Positions 15,692 through 24,813 of a stretch of 64,000 nucleotides of DNA are shown one piece after another. Origin of the DNA: DASSNU01 sp035701265 (GTDB lineage Bacteria; Gemmatimonadota; Gemmatimonadetes; Gemmatimonadales; Gemmatimonadaceae). Positions within the stretch are counted from its first letter, which is position 1. Every line of letters begins with the position of its first letter. The position numbers were made by a program, and so were the translations under genes. The stretch is taken from NCBI GenBank assembly GCA_035701265.1, contig DASSNU010000008.1:1-64000 (forward strand). The letters run 5' to 3'. A model generated the notes under the pieces. The model had not been told where the DNA came from, searched no databases, and saw nothing but the letters and a program-made list of their open reading frames with translations.

Positions 15692-17923
15692 ATGCGCATC
15701 GCTCCCTTCACGCGCCGGTCCATTCTCGTCTGCATCGCTCTGCTGCTCGCCGCGCTCGCGACGGTGGCGCTCGAGGAGCTGGCCGCTCACCCTGCGTCCG
15801 CGACGCATGCCGCGCACACCCCTGCGCGCGCCGCCACGCAGGATTCGCTCGGCGCCGAGATTCTGTGGGACAGCTACGGCGTGCCGCACATCTTCGCGCA
15901 GGACCGTCGCGGCATTGCGTACGCGCTGGGCTGGGCGGAGATGCGCAATCACGGCGATCTCGTCCTCCGGCTGGTGGCACAGGCCCGCGGCCGCGCGGCG
16001 GAGTACCTGAGCGCGGAGTACCGTCGCGACGACCGGTGGGTGTGGACGCTCGACCTCCCCGACGTGGCGGAGCGAATGCTCGAGGCGCAACCGCCGGAGA
16101 TGCGCGCGCATCTCGACGCCTTTGCCGAGGGGATCAACGCATTCGCCGACGCGCATCCGGAGATGGTGGGCGACTCGGTGCGTGCCGTCCTCCCCGTGCA
16201 GCCGGTGGACGTGCTCGCGCACTTCCTGCGCGTGCAGTACGGCTTCTTCCTCATGAATCCGCGCCTGGCGGCAGGCATCACGTCGCAGTGGCGCCGCGCG
16301 AACGACGCTACGGGACAGTTGCCCACGTCGACGCCGGACGGCATCACTGTGGCCGACGTTGGCTCCAACGCGTGGGCGATCGCGCCGGGCCACTCGGCGG
16401 ACGGACACGCGCTGCTCCTCGCGAATCCGCATCTCCCCTGGACCGACGTCTTCACCTGGATGGAGGTGCAGTACGTGGCGCCCGGCGTGGACGTGTACGG
16501 CGCGGCGCTCATCCTGTCTCCCGTCATCCAGATCGGGTTCAACGATGACCTGGGCTGGACGCACACGGTGAACACGCAGGACGGCGTGGACTTCTACGAT
16601 CTCGCCGTCGACGGGAATGGCTATCGCTGGAACGGAAGCGCGCATCCGTTCGAGGAGCGCACGCACGTGATGCGCGTGCGGCAACCCGACGGGTCGATGC
16701 GCGACGACACCATGCGCACGCGGTGGTCGGTGCACGGACCGGTAATCGGGGACAAGCCGGGGCACGCGCTTGCGATGCGCGCGGTCGGGCTGGACGGGCC
16801 ACCTACTCCCGGCGCGCTGGCGCAGTGGTGGGCGATGGGCACGGCGCACGATCTGCGGGAGTTCCTGGCGGCCATCCGTCCCAACCAGATCTCCGGCCAG
16901 AACATCACGTACGCGGACCGCGACGGTCACATCATGATGTTCTACGGCGGCAACACGCCCGTGCGCGCGCAGGGCGACCGCGCCTACTGGGAGGGGATCG
17001 TGCCCGGGCTCGACTCCACGACGCTCTGGACGACGCTCATCCCCTTCGAGCGCATGCCCCGGGTGACCGATCCGCCGAGTGGCTGGGTACAGAACGCGAA
17101 CGACCCGCCGTGGTGGGCCACGTTTCCGGTGGTCATCCGCCCCTCGCAGTTCCCGAGCTACATCGCGAGTCGCGAGATGCCGCTCCGTCCGCAGCGGTCG
17201 GTGGAGATGCTACTCGACGATCCCAAGGTGAGCTACGACGAGCTGCTCGCATACAAGCACTCCACGCACATGGAGCTCGCCGACCGTGTGCTCGGACCGT
17301 TGCTCTCCGCGGTGCGCGCGGCGCACGACACCGGCGTGGCGGACGCGGCGCACGTTCTCGCGGAATGGGATCGCGCCGCGGACGCAGAGAGCCGCGGAGC
17401 CGTACTCTTCACGACGTGGTGGGACGTGTACAGCACACGGCTCGGCCGTGCGAGGAGTCCGTGGCGCACGGGGTGGAGCGCATCGGCGCCGCACACGACG
17501 CCCACCGGGCTGGCCGATTCCGCCATCGCGGTGGAGGCGCTGGGGGAAGCGGCCGACAGCGTGCGCGCGTGGTACGGCGCGCTGGACGTGCCGTGGGGAG
17601 ACGTCTACCGGCTGGTGCGCGACACGGTCAACCTCCCGTCGAATGGCGCCTCGGGAGAGTACGGAGTGTTCCGCGTGCAGAACTACGTCCCGATCGGCGG
17701 CCATCGGTACGCAGCGGGTGCGGGGGGCGACTCGTTCGTGGCCGCGGTGGAGTTCACGTCGCCGGTGCGCGCTCGCGCACTGGTGGGGTACGGCAATGCG
17801 TCACGGGCGGGCTCCCCGCACCGGGTGGACCAGCTTCCGCTGTATGCGCGGAAGGAGCTCCGTCCGGTCTGGCGGACGCGCGACGAGGTGGACGCGCACC
17901 TGGAGCTGCGCGAGCGCTTCTGA
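15692..17923 (+). CDS. Penicillin acylase family Ntn-hydrolase, exported
   Basis: A 743-aa precursor with an N-terminal signal peptide. Ntn-acylases are secreted and self-cleave to alpha and beta chains. The predicted cleavage and nucleophile is Ser225 in 'DVGSNAWAIAPG', giving an alpha chain of about 180 residues and a beta chain of about 520. 'ANPHLPWTDVFTWMEVQY', 'GFNDDLGWTHTVNTQD' and 'NQISGQNITYADRDG' are typical of the family. Members hydrolyse amide bonds of beta-lactams or acyl-homoserine lactones; the substrate is not evident here. An earlier in-frame start would lie inside comM and is rejected. It is divergent from comM, with a 155-bp shared upstream region. Confidence 0.9.
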   Translation: MRIAPFTRRSILVCIALLLAALATVALEELAAHPASATHAAHTPARAATQDSLGAEILWDSYGVPHIFAQDRRGIAYALGWAEMRNHGDLVLRLVAQARGRAAEYLSAEYRRDDRWVWTLDLPDVAERMLEAQPPEMRAHLDAFAEGINAFADAHPEMVGDSVRAVLPVQPVDVLAHFLRVQYGFFLMNPRLAAGITSQWRRANDATGQLPTSTPDGITVADVGSNAWAIAPGHSADGHALLLANPHLPWTDVFTWMEVQYVAPGVDVYGAALILSPVIQIGFNDDLGWTHTVNTQDGVDFYDLAVDGNGYRWNGSAHPFEERTHVMRVRQPDGSMRDDTMRTRWSVHGPVIGDKPGHALAMRAVGLDGPPTPGALAQWWAMGTAHDLREFLAAIRPNQISGQNITYADRDGHIMMFYGGNTPVRAQGDRAYWEGIVPGLDSTTLWTTLIPFERMPRVTDPPSGWVQNANDPPWWATFPVVIRPSQFPSYIASREMPLRPQRSVEMLLDDPKVSYDELLAYKHSTHMELADRVLGPLLSAVRAAHDTGVADAAHVLAEWDRAADAESRGAVLFTTWWDVYSTRLGRARSPWRTGWSASAPHTTPTGLADSAIAVEALGEAADSVRAWYGALDVPWGDVYRLVRDTVNLPSNGASGEYGVFRVQNYVPIGGHRYAAGAGGDSFVAAVEFTSPVRARALVGYGNASRAGSPHRVDQLPLYARKELRPVWRTRDEVDAHLELRERF

Positions 17924-18040
17924 CGCCACGGCGTGGGCCATGCATGAGAGGGCACCGGACTTCCTTGCCGACGACTCGCGGCGAGGGCGGAGCCGGCGCC
18001 CACGGTGCGTGCCGCCGGAGTACCCGAGGGCGGGAGACGC

Positions 18041-19231
18041 ATGGACACGCGCGCACGGACGCACGACGCCGCCGACGATGCCGCGGCGACAGACCACGCG
18101 GGAGCGGAACCACGGGCGCGCCGGCACGACGACGGTGCCGGGGAGGCGCCAGCGCCCGATGCCACCGTCCTGACCGAGGCGCTGCGGAACGGACCGCTCC
18201 TCCGCTCCGTGGCGCTCCTCGGGCTGTTCGTCCTCGCGCTGCTGTACACGTTCTTTCTCGCGCGCGCGTTCTTTCTCCCGATCGCGTACGCGATCATGCT
18301 CAACTTTCTCCTCAGCCCGGCGGTGCGCGCCATGCGCCGCGCGCACGTGCCCACGTCGCTGGGTGCCGCGCTGATCGTGCTGTCGCTGGTCGGCGTGCTC
18401 ACGCTGGGGATCTACGAGCTCGCCGACCCGGCGCAGCGATGGATCGCGCGCACGCCGCACACGCTCACCGCCGCGCGGGCCAAGCTGCGCTCGCTCATCG
18501 CGCCCGTGCAGCAGGTCACGCGCACGGCGGAGCAGGTGGAGCGCTCGGCCAACGTCGCCGGTCCACCCACCACGCCGGAAGTGGTGGTGCGGGGCCCGAG
18601 CCTCAGCTCCCGCGTGTTCGGCACCACGCGTATCATCGTCGTCGCCGCCATCGAGGTGATCGTTCTGCTCTACTTCCTGCTCGCGGCTGGCGACCGCTTC
18701 CTGCAGAAGTGGATCCGGATGCTCCCGCACCTGCACGACAAGAAAAAAGCCGTGCAGATCGCGCGAGAGGCCGAGGCGTCCATCTCGACCTATCTCGGCA
18801 CGCTCGCGCTGCTCAACGTGGGAGAAGGGATCGTGGTGGCGTCGGCGCTGGCTCTGGCCGGGCTGGCGAACGCGCCACTGTGGGGCGTGCTCGTGGCCGC
18901 GCTCGAGTTCATCCCGTATCTGGGCGCCGCGACCGTCGTGCTCGTGCTCACGCTGGCCGGGCTGGCCACCGCGGGGAGCGTGGGACACGCGCTCCTCTAC
19001 CCGGCCATCTTCCTCGCGATCAACATCGTCCAGGCGAACCTCGTCGTCCCCATGGTGCTCGGCCACCGGCTGACGCTCAATCCGGTGGCGGTGTTCGTCG
19101 GGCTCGCCCTGTGGTTCTGGCTGTGGGGAATTCCGGGAGCGTTCATCGCCGTGCCGCTCGTGGCCACATTCAAGATTGTCTGCGACCACGTGCGTGTGTT
19201 GGCGCCGATCGGGGAGTTTCTGGGGAAGTAG
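18041..19231 (+). CDS. AI-2E family (TqsA/PerM-like) membrane protein
   Basis: A 396-aa polytopic membrane protein from ATG 18041 with GGGAG 4 nt upstream. A hydrophilic N-terminus of about 55 residues precedes seven to eight membrane segments. 'FLLSPAVRAMRR', 'EASISTYLGTLALLNVGEGIVV', 'GVLVAALEFIPYLGA' and 'VQANLVVPMVLGHRLTLNPVAVFVGLALWFWLWGIPGAFIAVPL' match the PerM/AI-2E exporter family. Family members export autoinducer-2 or act as Na+/H+ antiporters, so no substrate is claimed. The last 62 bp overlap the NUDIX gene on the opposite strand. Confidence 0.88.
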   Translation: MDTRARTHDAADDAAATDHAGAEPRARRHDDGAGEAPAPDATVLTEALRNGPLLRSVALLGLFVLALLYTFFLARAFFLPIAYAIMLNFLLSPAVRAMRRAHVPTSLGAALIVLSLVGVLTLGIYELADPAQRWIARTPHTLTAARAKLRSLIAPVQQVTRTAEQVERSANVAGPPTTPEVVVRGPSLSSRVFGTTRIIVVAAIEVIVLLYFLLAAGDRFLQKWIRMLPHLHDKKKAVQIAREAEASISTYLGTLALLNVGEGIVVASALALAGLANAPLWGVLVAALEFIPYLGAATVVLVLTLAGLATAGSVGHALLYPAIFLAINIVQANLVVPMVLGHRLTLNPVAVFVGLALWFWLWGIPGAFIAVPLVATFKIVCDHVRVLAPIGEFLGK

Positions 19232-19700
19232 GCGGCCGCTCGGTGAGCCCCGATCCGGTCGCCGATGCGCTCCGCACGGCGATCGGCGTCGCGACGTCGG
19301 CGTCGAGCGCGAGGGGGATGAGCCAGCGCAGGTTGTCGATCACGTTCGGCGGCAAGGCGTCCACCCCTGTGAGGAAGACCTGTTGATCTTCCGCCGTGCG
19401 GACGGCGGTGGCATCGGCGTGGAATGCGCGCACCGCGTGCATCCGGTAGACGGGATCGTCCCAGACGAGAAATTCCTCCCACGCGTCGATCGCGACTCCC
19501 GTCTCCTCCAGCACCTCACGGCGCGCGGCCTGCACGACGGTCTCCCCGGGCATCACCTTGCCGCCGGGTGCGTTGACGCGCCCCGCCTGCCACGCCGGGC
19601 GTGTCTTGTGCATGAGGACCACTCGCGCGCGGTCCTCGGTGAAGAGGAGCGCGAGCACGTACGTGAATGCGCGCGACACGGCGGGTGGAGTACGATCCAT
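19170..19700 (-). CDS. NUDIX hydrolase
   Basis: A 176-aa protein with a perfect NUDIX box G47-x5-E53-x7-R61-E62-x2-E65-E66-x-G68 ('GGKVMPGETVVQAARREVLEETGV'). It should hydrolyse a nucleoside diphosphate linked to another group. The region before the box ('VVLMHKTRPAWQAGRVNAPGG') resembles the MutT/8-oxo-dGTP-type subgroup, but the substrate is open. About 35 C-terminal residues are Thr/Ser/Pro-rich and are encoded in the part that overlaps the AI-2E gene, so they may be poorly constrained. It is divergent from the gene at 19835. Confidence 0.88.
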   Translation of the reverse strand: MDRTPPAVSRAFTYVLALLFTEDRARVVLMHKTRPAWQAGRVNAPGGKVMPGETVVQAARREVLEETGVAIDAWEEFLVWDDPVYRMHAVRAFHADATAVRTAEDQQVFLTGVDALPPNVIDNLRWLIPLALDADVATPIAVRSASATGSGLTERPPTSPETPRSAPTHARGRRQS

Positions 19701-19834
19701 AATGTGGCCAGCGACAGCGCAGCGCGTGGTGATGACGTACGGTGCGACGAGCGCGCGCCTCCGGACCTGGCGCGGCCGCGGAAATCTGAAGATGGCCGCT
19801 GCGGCACGCCACCGCGCCGGCTAGCTTCCTGCGC

Positions 19835-20899
19835 ATGCGAACTCGGATTCTGATTCTCGCGCGGTCGCTGCCCCGGAGCGCGCTCTGCGGCGCGATGCTC
19901 GCTCTCCCGGTCGTCGCGCCACCGCACGTCGGGCGTGCGACGCACGTGCCGCTCGCCACCCGCGTGCCGCTGGATACGCCGCCGCCGGATACCGTACGCG
20001 CCGGTGCGACGGGCCATCCAGATTCCCTGCGCGACAGCGTGCGTCCCGCGCCGGGAGATCCCATCGCGGCCGCACGCGCGGCCGACAGCGCGGCTCGCGC
20101 GCGCCCGCCCATTCCCGTACTGCCCGGCGCCATCCTCCCCGCGCACCGCATCGTCGCCTACTACGGCAATCCGCTGTCGCGCCGAATGGGGATTCTGGGT
20201 GCCATCCCGCCCGACTCCATGCTGGCGCGTCTGGCGGCAGTGGCTGACTCGTTCGCCCGCGCCGACAGCACGACGCCGGTCATGCGCGCGCTCGAGCTGG
20301 TGGCGATCGTGGCGCAGGCCTCTCCCGGTCCGCGCGGGCTCTACCGCGCGCGCATGCCGGACAGCGTGATCCAGCGCGTGGGCTCGTGGGCCGACCGCCG
20401 CGGCGACCTGCTCATCCTCGACGTGCAACCGGGCAAGAGCCCGATTCTGGACGAGGTGCGCTCGCTGCTCCCCTTCCTGCGCGAGCCGCGCGTGCACCTG
20501 GCACTCGATCCGGAGTTCGCCATGCGACGCACCGGAGGCGCCCCGGGAACGCGCATCGGCTCGCTGGACGCGGAGGACATCAACGCGGTGATCGACACGC
20601 TCACGGCGTTCGTGCAGCGCGAGGGGCTCCCCCCCAAGGTGCTCATCGTGCACCGCTTCACGCAGGCCATGGTGCGCCACGCGTCCCGCATTCGCCCCAC
20701 GCCCGAGGTGCAGGTCGTGATGACCATGGATGGCTTCGGCACGCAATACCGCAAACGCGACTCGTACCGGCGCTACATTGCGGCGGAGCCGGTGCAGTTC
20801 GCTGGCATCAAGCTCTTCTACCGCAACGATCGTCCGCTCTTCACGCCGCGCGACGTGGTGGCGCTCGACCCCGAGCCGCTGTTCATCACGTATCAGTGA
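19835..20899 (+). CDS. Exported protein of unknown function (possible TIM-barrel)
   Basis: A 354-aa protein with an N-terminal hydrophobic segment ('LPRSALCGAMLALPVVA') and about 80 Pro/Ala/Asp-rich linker residues. A folded domain starts at 'HRIVAYYGNPLSRRMGILG'. Alternating strand and helix elements with acidic ends ('DLLILDVQPGKS', 'VHLALDPEFAM', 'VLIVHRFTQAMV', 'VQVVMTMDGFG') suggest a (beta/alpha)8 barrel, and similar proteins in other phyla are annotated as glycoside-hydrolase-like. Catalysis cannot be assigned. The start has no good ribosome site; the next ATG is far inside. Confidence 0.75.
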   Translation: MRTRILILARSLPRSALCGAMLALPVVAPPHVGRATHVPLATRVPLDTPPPDTVRAGATGHPDSLRDSVRPAPGDPIAAARAADSAARARPPIPVLPGAILPAHRIVAYYGNPLSRRMGILGAIPPDSMLARLAAVADSFARADSTTPVMRALELVAIVAQASPGPRGLYRARMPDSVIQRVGSWADRRGDLLILDVQPGKSPILDEVRSLLPFLREPRVHLALDPEFAMRRTGGAPGTRIGSLDAEDINAVIDTLTAFVQREGLPPKVLIVHRFTQAMVRHASRIRPTPEVQVVMTMDGFGTQYRKRDSYRRYIAAEPVQFAGIKLFYRNDRPLFTPRDVVALDPEPLFITYQ

Positions 20900-21007
20900 A
20901 ACGCGCATCGCCTGCGTGCGTGCCCTGCGCACCGGGCGACCGCTCCGAGTGTGCGAGGCGCCGCACGCGCGGCGTCTCGCGCATCGCACTCGCCGCTGCT
21001 CGCGCGA

Positions 21008-21415
21008 CTATTCGCGCGGCTCGGTGCCGAGCAACCGATTCCAGATCGTGTACGGGACGCGGTCCTTCGGCACGATGTATTGCCCCGGCTGCGCGGAGAC
21101 GCGGCCCTCGGCGGTGAACTCGCGCGGCGGATCGCGCGACAGATCGGTGTAGGTGCCGCCCTCCTGCAGGCGTGCGCCCACGGGAAGCACGGGGATGCGC
21201 ATGAGATCGTCATCCGCAAGACCGTGCAGGGCGCGGTGCAGACCCTTCAGCTCGTACGCCGTGCGCGGGTGGCGGGAGGATTCCTGCGAGGTGGGGCCGA
21301 TGTTCTGCCCCGCCATGTGATCGGGGTGGAGATCACGCTCCCACTCCGGTGGATGTGACCGCTCTTCCTGCGGCTTCGGTTCGCGCCCCGACAGTTCGTC
21401 CTTCGTGCCGCTCAT
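21008..21415 (-). CDS. Hydrophilic protein of unknown function (135 aa)
   Basis: Begins 'MSGTKDELSGREPKPQEERSHPPEWERDLHPDHMAGQN' at ATG 21415 with AGGGGAG about 8 nt upstream. The first 55 residues are Pro/Glu/His-rich and probably disordered. The rest ('TAYELKGLHRALHGLADDDLMRIPVLPVGARLQEGGTYTDL') looks folded. 'GARLQEGGTYTDL' and 'PGQYIVPKDRVPYTIWNRL' recall bacterial general-stress proteins of similar size, but no family is certain. No signal peptide or membrane helix. Confidence 0.7.
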   Translation of the reverse strand: MSGTKDELSGREPKPQEERSHPPEWERDLHPDHMAGQNIGPTSQESSRHPRTAYELKGLHRALHGLADDDLMRIPVLPVGARLQEGGTYTDLSRDPPREFTAEGRVSAQPGQYIVPKDRVPYTIWNRLLGTEPRE

Positions 21416-21505
21416 CGACCACTCCCCTGCTGGATGTTCACGCCCCGGAAGGCGGTTGCACACTCGGTGCCGCCCCGGCCGAGAGCGTCACGTGCGCAAC
21501 CGCGC

Positions 21506-23212
21506 TCACGGCACGGCGCGCACGCCGCGCAACACCTCGATGCGCTGCTCCACGAGCGAGACGAGCTCCGCCATCTCCGCCGTGTCGAACACGAGCGAGG
21601 CGCCCGCGGCGGCATAGATGTCCGGCAGCGGACGCGTGTTTCCCAGCGCAAGCGCCGCCTTGTAGCGGGCCACCGCATCCGCGGGATCGGCCAGGCTCCG
21701 CCGCCAGATCTGGAGCGCGCCGAGCTGCGCGATGCCGTACTCGATGTAGTAGAACGGCAGCTCGAAGATGTGGAGCTGCCGGTACCAGCGCGCCACGCGC
21801 TCGGCGTCCAGTCCCGTCCAGTCCACCCCTGGCTCGAAGCGCGCGCGGATCTCGAGCCACGCGCGATCGCGCGCGTCGCGATCTCCGCCGTCGCCGCTCG
21901 TGTAGATCCACCGCTGGAACGCATCCACGCTGGCAATGTGCGCCAGGCTGAACAGAATGTCCTCCAGATGCTCCGCCTGCGCGCGACGCAGCTCGTCCGC
22001 CGTGTAGTAGCCCTCCGGTGCGCCGAGATGCGGCGCGGCGAGGAGCTCCATGCCCATGGAGGCCAGCTCCGATGCCTCCGAGCCTGTGCCGCGCTGCCAG
22101 AGAAAGGGCAGCGCGGAAGCGAGGAACGCGTGGAAGCAGTGTCCCGCCTCGTGCACGAGCGTGTTGACATCGTCCGCGACGCCGACGGCGTTCATGAAGA
22201 TGAACGGACGGCGCCGGAAGGGGAGCCGCGTACAGTAGCCGCCGGGCGCCTTCCCTTCGCGACTTTCCAGGTCGAGGAGCTCCTCGCGCGCCATCGTCCG
22301 GAAATACTCGCCCAGCTCCGGGTCCACCGCCCCGAACACCCGCTCGGCCACCAGCACGAACGTCTCGACGTCGTCGAACGGGCGCAACGGCGGCGCGCCT
22401 TCCGGATCCACCTGCAGGTCCCACGGCCGCACGGTACTGAGCCCCAGGCGGTTGCGCCGAATCGCGAGCACGCGCTCCACCGCCGGCACCACGCACTCCT
22501 CCACCGCGCGGTGAAAGCGCCCCACATCGTCACGCGAGTAATCGAAGCGATGCTTGGCCGCGAAGCAGTAGGCCTGGAAGTCGGGGAAGCCGGCATTGCG
22601 TGCCACCTCCGTGCGCAGCGCGTACATCCGGTCGAACTGATCGGCCAGCGTGTCGCGTGCATCCAGGTACGCGCGCGCGCCAAGACGAAACGCGCGTTCG
22701 CGCTCGTCGCGGTCGGGGCTCTGCAGATACGGCTGGAGTTGGGGGAGCGTTTTGCGCTCGCCGTCCCACTCGACCGTCATCCCCCCGGTCACCTTCTGAT
22801 ACGCGGCCGCCAGCTCCTCCACCTGTGAGAGCAGCGGCACGTTCTCCGGACGGAAGATCGCGGCATCGGTGCGGAACTCGCGCACGGTGACGAGCATGTC
22901 CGCGCGATCGTAGCCGAGATCGAGCAGCCGGCGCGCGAGCCGCACTTCCTGCTCGTCCACACGCGGAAAGATGTCCGCCGAGAAACGCAGGTATGCGTCT
23001 TCCGCGCGCTGATCGGCCGTGTTGCCGGTGTAGGCGACCATGGCCATCGTGCCGGCCTCCACCACGAGCTCCTGCAGCCGCGACCAGGTGGCGAGCCATT
23101 CGTCGGCAGTGTCGCGCGTGAGCGGAGCGGTGGCGAGGCACTCGTAGTACGGGGCCAGGTCCTCCCAGCGAGCGTCCGCAAAGGTGGTTGGCGACGACGG
23201 CAGGTCGAGCAT
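21506..23212 (-). CDS. M3 family oligoendopeptidase (PepF-like)
   Basis: A 568-aa cytoplasmic zinc metallopeptidase of usual PepF length. The HExxH motif is in 'NTLVHEAGHCFHAF' near residue 350, with the third ligand expected in the following 'GTGSEASELASMGMELL' helix. 'FELPFYYIEYGIAQLGALQIW' is a family signature. It hydrolyses peptides of roughly 6-17 residues. No signal peptide. It is divergent from the quinone oxidoreductase gene. Confidence 0.93.
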   Translation of the reverse strand: MLDLPSSPTTFADARWEDLAPYYECLATAPLTRDTADEWLATWSRLQELVVEAGTMAMVAYTGNTADQRAEDAYLRFSADIFPRVDEQEVRLARRLLDLGYDRADMLVTVREFRTDAAIFRPENVPLLSQVEELAAAYQKVTGGMTVEWDGERKTLPQLQPYLQSPDRDERERAFRLGARAYLDARDTLADQFDRMYALRTEVARNAGFPDFQAYCFAAKHRFDYSRDDVGRFHRAVEECVVPAVERVLAIRRNRLGLSTVRPWDLQVDPEGAPPLRPFDDVETFVLVAERVFGAVDPELGEYFRTMAREELLDLESREGKAPGGYCTRLPFRRRPFIFMNAVGVADDVNTLVHEAGHCFHAFLASALPFLWQRGTGSEASELASMGMELLAAPHLGAPEGYYTADELRRAQAEHLEDILFSLAHIASVDAFQRWIYTSGDGGDRDARDRAWLEIRARFEPGVDWTGLDAERVARWYRQLHIFELPFYYIEYGIAQLGALQIWRRSLADPADAVARYKAALALGNTRPLPDIYAAAGASLVFDTAEMAELVSLVEQRIEVLRGVRAVP

Positions 23213-23563
23213 CGGTTGGTGCTCCTACGAACGGTGAGGCACGGACATGTGCGGGCAAGGCCCCGGCCGCGCGAGGGGCAGACCGCGTGCCCCACTGAAC
23301 GGCTGCGCGGTGGCCGGTGGACGGCGTCCCCGGGGGGGGCGCGATGCATCGAGCGTGCGCGCGCGCGCACCGCCGAGTAATATGCCCGTCACGGCCGCGA
23401 TGCGGGAGCGGTCCACGACGAATCACACATGCCAGGGGTCCGCTGCTCGTTACCTCTTGCAATGGCCGCGGGGACCGCACCCGCGGAGTGCGGAGACGGA
23501 GATCGGGCGCGGCACGCCGGCCGGAGCGGTGATACAGGAGCGCGGATGACGGGGGAGCTCGCA
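23213..23563. other. Divergent intergenic region with alternating GC palindrome
   Basis: This 351-bp region separates the M3 peptidase (minus) and the quinone oxidoreductase (plus). It contains a 16-bp perfect palindrome GTGCGCGCGCGCGCAC at 23355-23370, a sequence type able to adopt Z-DNA. TAATAT at 23378-23383 is a possible -10 box for the plus strand, with no good -35. I see no gene. Confidence 0.5.
23551..23557 (+). promoter_or_regulatory. Shine-Dalgarno GGGGGAG selecting ATG 23564
   Basis: Purine run 6 nt before ATG 23564. A competing AGGAG lies 5 nt before ATG 23546, so translation could start six codons earlier. Confidence 0.5.
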
Positions 23564-24589
23564 ATGGGACAGCAGCATGCGACGCGTGCGCCGCTCATGC
23601 GCGCGGTGGTGCTGACGGCGGCGGGGGGACCTGAGGTGCTGGCGCTGCGCGAGGTCCCACGCCCTCGCCCGGGGGAGGACGAGATCCTCGTTCGCGTTCG
23701 CGCCACGTCGCTCAATCGCGCGGATCTCCTCCAGCGGCAGGGGCGCTATCCTGCTCCCCCCGGCGCACCGCAGGACATTCCCGGGCTGGAGTTCGCCGGC
23801 GAGGTGGTCGAGCTCGGCGCGCGCGTGTCCGCGTGGACGGCGGGCGATCGTGTGTTCGGGATCGTCGCGGGCGGAGCGCACGCGGCGTACGTGGTGGTGC
23901 ATGAGCGGGCGGTGGCGCGCGTGCCCGACACGCTCGACTGGGTGCAGGCGGCCGCCGTCCCCGAAGCGTACATCACCGCGCACGACGCGCTCGTGGCCGG
24001 CGCCGCGCTCCGCCCGGAGGAGCGTGTGCTCGTCCATGCGGTGGGAAGCGGCGTGGGGCTGGCCGTCGTGCAGCTCGCGCGCGCTCTCGGCGCCGTGCCG
24101 TACGGCTCCACGCGCACGGAGTCCAAGCTGGATCGCGCACGCGCGCTGGGACTGGAGGATGGTCTGACGGTGAGCGCGGAGCTCGCGCCTCTCGTGCAGC
24201 GCGCGCGAGAGTGGACCGACGGCGCCGGCGTGGATGTCGTTATCGATCTGGTGGGCGGCCCGTACGTGGCGGCGAGCGTCTCGGCGCTGGGCATGCGCGG
24301 GCGCATGATCGAGGTCGGCACCGTGGCCGGGCGCGAGGGGGTGCTCGACCTCGCGCAGGTGCTGCGCAAGCGGCTCACCATCCGCGGGACCGTGCTGCGC
24401 GCGCGCTCACTGGAGGAGAAGATCCTCGCCACGCGCGCATTCGCGCGGGAGGTGGTGCCGCTCCTCGCGCGCGGTGTCGTGCGTCCGGTCGTGGACCGCG
24501 TATTCCCGCTCGCCGATGTCGCCGCCGCGCACGTCCGCCTGGAGGGGAACGAGACGGTCGGCAAGGTGGTGCTGACGGTGGACGACTGA
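23564..24589 (+). CDS. NAD(P)H-quinone oxidoreductase (zinc-free MDR, PIG3-like)
   Basis: A 341-aa medium-chain dehydrogenase/reductase. Conserved segments are 'MRAVVLTAAGGPEVL', 'ATSLNRADLLQRQGRYP', 'PGLEFAGEVVELG' and the NADP(H)-binding loop 'VHAVGSGVGLAVVQLARALGA'. 'GAGVDVVIDLVGGPY' is also present. Zinc-binding cysteines of alcohol dehydrogenases are absent, as in quinone reductases of the PIG3 group. The C-terminus is complete ('NETVGKVVLTVDD'). Starts at 23546, 23564 and 23597 are all possible; the family usually begins at 'MRAVV' (23597), but that codon lacks a ribosome site. Confidence 0.88.
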   Translation: MGQQHATRAPLMRAVVLTAAGGPEVLALREVPRPRPGEDEILVRVRATSLNRADLLQRQGRYPAPPGAPQDIPGLEFAGEVVELGARVSAWTAGDRVFGIVAGGAHAAYVVVHERAVARVPDTLDWVQAAAVPEAYITAHDALVAGAALRPEERVLVHAVGSGVGLAVVQLARALGAVPYGSTRTESKLDRARALGLEDGLTVSAELAPLVQRAREWTDGAGVDVVIDLVGGPYVAASVSALGMRGRMIEVGTVAGREGVLDLAQVLRKRLTIRGTVLRARSLEEKILATRAFAREVVPLLARGVVRPVVDRVFPLADVAAAHVRLEGNETVGKVVLTVDD

Positions 24590-24602
24590 CCGCGGCGTGC
24601 GC

Positions 24603-24793
24603 TCAGCGAAGCTCCTTCCGCACCACGAGCTTGAGTCCGGACCACACGTCGTCTACCGCGCACACCTTCACGTCCACGAAGCCCGGTGGGAGCGCGAGCG
24701 CGGATGACGTCCTCGGTGATGTCGGCACGCGGCTGCGCGGAGCGATGCCGAGCTTCCTCGCGAGCGGGGCCCCTGAGGAGCCGGCTGCGCCAT
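24603..24793 (-). pseudogene. Decayed DUF3052-like gene
   Basis: Read on the minus strand, this 191-bp stretch has an intact GGAGG (24798-24802) and ATG (24793). Pieces of one protein are then spread over different frames: 'APLARKLGIAPRSRV', then 'DITEDVIRARA', then 'FVDVKVCAVDDVWSGLKLVV' and 'RKELR' before a TGA at 24603. From memory these match the N-terminus and C-terminus of DUF3052 proteins of about 130-150 residues. The middle of the protein is deleted and at least two frame changes are needed to join the parts. It lies 20 nt after the beta-lactamase-like gene. Family assignment is inference and needs a profile search. Confidence 0.5.
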
Positions 24794-24813
24794 GACGCCT
24801 CCGCGACGTCGCG

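Noticed and set aside
18041..19231. Quorum-sensing module formed by the acylase and AI-2E-family protein
   Set aside because: The family name AI-2E does not prove autoinducer export and the acylase substrate is unknown; adjacency alone is too weak.
16723..19386. 887-codon plus-strand frame spanning the acylase end and the AI-2E gene
   Set aside because: Out of frame with both real genes and made mostly of Arg, Gly and Ala.
23355..23370. GC palindrome as a methylation or phage attachment site
   Set aside because: Alternating GC runs are frequent in this genome's composition and nothing else marks an attachment site.
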